A stretch of 64,000 nucleotides of DNA, from contig CADAGO010000023.1 of the NCBI GenBank assembly GCA_902787555.1, positions 36,113 to 100,112 of the forward strand. Reading direction: 5' to 3'. Below, one piece after another: positions 61,567 to 64,000 of this stretch. Positions within the stretch are counted from its first letter, which is position 1; each line of letters opens with the position of its first letter. The notes under the pieces are model-generated. The model was not told the origin of the DNA, made no database searches, and saw only the letters and a list, made by a program, of their open reading frames with translations. The position numbers and the translations under genes were made by a program. The DNA comes from an uncultured Bacteroidales bacterium (GTDB lineage Bacteria; Bacteroidota; Bacteroidia; Bacteroidales; Bacteroidaceae).

Positions 61567-62577
61567 ATGTCATTAATCGAATCAATCATCGAACGCGCCA
61601 AGTCGAACAAACAGCGCATCGTCCTTCCTGAAAGCATGGAAGAGAGAACCATTACCGCAGCCGACCGCGTTCTTGCCGACGATATCGCCGACATCATTCT
61701 CATCGGCAATCCCGATGAAATCAAACAATACGCAACCTCTTTAGGCTTAACCCACATCGACAAAGCCACCATCATCGACCCCGCTACATCGGAGAAGACC
61801 GAGGAATATGCACAACTGCTGTTCCAGCTTCGCCAGAAGAAAGGCATGACCATCGAGAAAGCTCGTGAGCAGGTGCTCAACCCTCTCTACTTCGGTTGTC
61901 TTATCATCAAGAGCGGCGATGCCGACGGACAAATCTCTGGTGCACTGTCAACTACGGGCGACACGCTACGTCCTGCCTTGCAAATCATCAAGTGCTCACC
62001 AGGCATCACATGTGTCAGCGGTGCGATGCTGATGATTACCCAGACACCACAATACGGAGAGGACGGTGTGCTCGTTATCGGCGACGTGGCAGTTACCCCA
62101 ATGCCCGATGCCAACCAATTGGCACAGATTGCCGTATGTACAGCTCAGACCGCTAAGAGTGTCGCAGGCTTTGCAGACCCACGTGTTGCAATGCTCAGTT
62201 TCTCAACGAAAGGCAGTGCCGCACACGAAGTAGTCGATAAAGTCGTCGAAGCCACCAAACTGGCCAAGGAACTCAATCCTGACCTCAAGATCGACGGCGA
62301 ATTGCAAGCCGATGCCGCTCTCGTTCCAAGCGTAGGACAGAAGAAAGCACCAGGTAGCGACATTGCAGGCAAAGCCAACGTGCTGGTTGTTCCGTGTCTC
62401 GAAGTAGGCAATATCGCCTACAAGCTCGTGCAGCGTCTTGGCGGTGCCGATGCCATCGGTCCTATCCTCCAAGGTATTGCCCGTCCGGTGAACGACCTCA
62501 GCCGCGGATGTTCCGTAGATGATATTTACAAAATGGTAGCCATCACTGCTTGTCAGGCAATGGATGCTTGCGCGTAG
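61567..62577 (+). CDS. pta: Phosphate acetyltransferase
   Basis: A 336-residue enzyme turning acetyl-CoA into acetyl phosphate, the first step of acetate formation. It is the short form, without the N-terminal regulatory domain of E. coli Pta. Motifs are I-V-L-P-E-S-M-E-E-R, S-G-D-A-D-G-Q-I-S-G-A and N-V-L-V-V-P-C-L-E-V-G-N. It is followed 67 bp later by ackA. Confidence 0.95.
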   Translation: MSLIESIIERAKSNKQRIVLPESMEERTITAADRVLADDIADIILIGNPDEIKQYATSLGLTHIDKATIIDPATSEKTEEYAQLLFQLRQKKGMTIEKAREQVLNPLYFGCLIIKSGDADGQISGALSTTGDTLRPALQIIKCSPGITCVSGAMLMITQTPQYGEDGVLVIGDVAVTPMPDANQLAQIAVCTAQTAKSVAGFADPRVAMLSFSTKGSAAHEVVDKVVEATKLAKELNPDLKIDGELQADAALVPSVGQKKAPGSDIAGKANVLVVPCLEVGNIAYKLVQRLGGADAIGPILQGIARPVNDLSRGCSVDDIYKMVAITACQAMDACA

Positions 62578-62644
62578 CACATTTTTGTTTGTGGATAATT
62601 GTAATTATCATTTTTCATTTTTCACTCTTTAACTTTTCATTTTT

Positions 62645-63856
62645 ATGAAAATATTAGTACTCAACTGTGGCAGCAGTTCCATAAAATATGCATTGTATGA
62701 CATGACCGACAAGTCTGTCATCACCTCTGGCGGCATCGAGAAGATTGGATTGCCAGATTCGTTTATCAAGGTAAAACTCAACGGAAAGAAGATTCAGATA
62801 GACCAACCCATCGCAGAACACACAGCCGGCGTACAGCTCATCTTCAAGTGTCTGACCGAAGGCGAAACCAAAGTGCTGAATTCGCTGAACGAAATCGATG
62901 CTGTTGGTCATCGTATGGTTCATGGTGGAGAGAAGTTCAACAAAAGTGTATTGTTGAACGACGAGGTGATGGAAGTGTTTGCAAGTTGCAACGACCTTGC
63001 CCCACTCCACAACCCGGCAAATATCAAAGGTGTGAATGCCGTAAAAGCATGCTTGCCCAACGTTCCGCAAGTGGGCGTTTTCGACACCGCATTCCATCAG
63101 ACTATGCCCGACTATGCCTATATGTATGCCCTTCCATACGAGCTCTACACCAAATACGGTGTACGTCGCTATGGATTCCACGGCACCAGTCACCGTTATG
63201 TCAGCCAGCGGGTATGCGAATACCTTGGAGTAAGCCCCGAAGGCAAGAAAATCATCACTTGCCACATCGGTAACGGTGCATCCATCGCAGCTGTGAAAGA
63301 CGGCAAATGCGTCGACACCTCCATGGGTCTGACTCCACTCGAAGGTCTGATTATGGGTACCCGTAGCGGTGATATCGATGCAGGTGCTGTGACATTCCTT
63401 ATGGACAAACTCGGACTTGACACAGCAGGCATCAGTAACCTACTCAACAAGAAGTCAGGACTTGCAGGTGTGAGCGAAGCATCAAGCGACTTCCGCGACA
63501 TCCTCGCAGCCATCGAAGCAGGCAACGACAAAGCCCGTCTGGCGAAGGAGATGTACACCTATCGCATCAAGAAATACATCGGACAATATGCCGCAGCAAT
63601 GGGTGGAGTCGACATCATCCTCTTCACCGGTGGTGCAGGAGAGAACCAGTGGGAAGTACGTGAAGGAGCAACCAACGGCTTGGACTTCCTTGGCGTGAAG
63701 ATCGACCGCGACAAGAACCACTCCGTTCGTGCTACCGAGGACATCATCAGCACACCCGACAGTAAGGTAACCGTATGCGTCATCCCGACCGATGAGGAAC
63801 TGATGATTGCATCCGACACACTTGATATCGTCAAAGGTCTAAGGTCAAAGGTCTAA
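62645..63856 (+). CDS. ackA: Acetate kinase with repeat-altered C-terminus
   Basis: A 403-residue kinase making ATP and acetate from acetyl phosphate. Motifs are L-N-C-G-S-S-S-I-K-Y, G-H-R-M-V-H-G-G, F-D-T-A-F-H-Q-T-M, G-F-H-G-T-S-H-R-Y and F-T-G-G-A-G-E-N. The last codons (V-K-G-L-R-S-K-V) come from a perfect 14-bp tandem duplication at 63830-63857 that supplies the stop codon, so the tail probably differs from relatives. Normal length otherwise. Confidence 0.96.
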   Translation: MKILVLNCGSSSIKYALYDMTDKSVITSGGIEKIGLPDSFIKVKLNGKKIQIDQPIAEHTAGVQLIFKCLTEGETKVLNSLNEIDAVGHRMVHGGEKFNKSVLLNDEVMEVFASCNDLAPLHNPANIKGVNAVKACLPNVPQVGVFDTAFHQTMPDYAYMYALPYELYTKYGVRRYGFHGTSHRYVSQRVCEYLGVSPEGKKIITCHIGNGASIAAVKDGKCVDTSMGLTPLEGLIMGTRSGDIDAGAVTFLMDKLGLDTAGISNLLNKKSGLAGVSEASSDFRDILAAIEAGNDKARLAKEMYTYRIKKYIGQYAAAMGGVDIILFTGGAGENQWEVREGATNGLDFLGVKIDRDKNHSVRATEDIISTPDSKVTVCVIPTDEELMIASDTLDIVKGLRSKV

Positions 63857-63857
63857 G
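63830..63857. repeat. Perfect 14-bp tandem duplication at the ackA end
   Basis: GTCAAAGGTCTAAG at 63830-63843 and 63844-63857. The shifted frame makes the stop codon at 63854-63856. Confidence 0.9.
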
Positions 63858-63946
63858 GTCTCCATACTACATTTTACATAAAAGAGTCGGGCGCTATGTT
63901 GGAGGGCACTGAAAAAGTCCCGTTAGCTTCTTTTTGACACTTCATT

Positions 63947-63991
63947 TCTGCACATAGTCACTAAAAAATTTGGCTATGTGCAGATTTTTTT
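63947..63991 (+). terminator. Hairpin followed by a T run at the window end
   Basis: TCTGCACATAG (63947-63957) and its exact reverse complement (63974-63984) enclose a 16-nt loop, then seven T. The last bases resemble a -7 element (TACCTTTA). It may be an ackA terminator or part of a mobile element end. Confidence 0.7.
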
Positions 63992-64000
63992 GTACCTTTA

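Overview
The window looks like chromosomal DNA of a Prevotella-type member of the Bacteroidales. Almost every gene or operon start is preceded by the Bacteroidetes promoter form (TTTG, about 19 bp, TAnnTTTG), gene content is typical of the group (MBL hydrolase, LptE, SecG, tsaD/map/mrp/trmB, ilvDBNC, recF-dciA, pyrF-uvrA, pta-ackA), and many products are lipoproteins or periplasmic glycan esterases and hydrolases. It contains no rRNA, phage, complete transposon or CRISPR array. There is one tRNA gene, tRNA-Gly(CCC).

Layout. 0-5 kb: lipoprotein, metal-efflux permease with a fused HMA domain, rsmG, MBL hydrolase, sigma-54 activator, lptE. 5.1-10.6 kb: a tightly packed operon secG - zinc-ribbon/FHA protein - two tandem AraC regulators - nhaA - MFS. 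10.8-13.8 kb: feruloyl-esterase-like protein and GH51 arabinofuranosidase. 14-15.7 kb: two small lipoproteins around a 690-bp non-coding stretch with an 11-bp tandem repeat. 15.7-20.6 kb: an AmpG-like importer, a SpoIID-like protein without signal peptide and a GT2/DUF4922 protein, a plausible peptidoglycan-recycling operon. 20.7-22.7 kb: radical SAM protein and metX. 23.1-29.7 kb: an eight-gene housekeeping run (mazG, rsmE, cinA-like, tsaD, map, HhH protein, mrp, trmB). 29.8-35.1 kb: carboxylesterase, lipoproteins, CE15-like glucuronoyl esterase, SGNH hydrolase. 35.2-40.4 kb: ilvDBNC, the branched-chain amino-acid operon. 40.6-45.2 kb: secreted protein, a DUF6261-type protein behind an unusual 43-bp repeat array, a lipid-kinase-like protein, an NhaD-like transporter and the tRNA. 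45.3-56.6 kb: GH35, recF, DciA/DUF721, DUF5063, exonuclease, rlmI-like, pyrF, uvrA and an M64 peptidase. 56.9-64 kb: outer-membrane proteins, GH10-like protein, ferredoxin, proC, pta, ackA.

The secreted enzymes point to arabinoxylan/galactan use: GH51, feruloyl-esterase-like, CE15, SGNH, GH35 and carboxylesterase. They are scattered and not in a SusCD locus. Fermentation is represented by pta-ackA and ferredoxin.

The least explained structure is at 42403-42652. A strong promoter reads through 4.5 tandem 43-bp units, most folding into a short GNRA-capped hairpin and each carrying an ATG. The mini-ORFs chain by ATGA overlaps, and the last chain ends on the start codon of the DUF6261-type gene, whose first codons look like a collapsed repeat unit. 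Other unexplained items are the pyrF leader (tiny ORFs plus competing hairpins), two further promoter-plus-tandem-repeat loci (14.9 and 56.6 kb), a multi-hairpin element at 22.9 kb, C-rich palindromes repeated between 38 and 57 kb, and an intergenic-type repeat that seems to have entered the HhH gene. All names rest on reading motifs by eye; no database search was possible.
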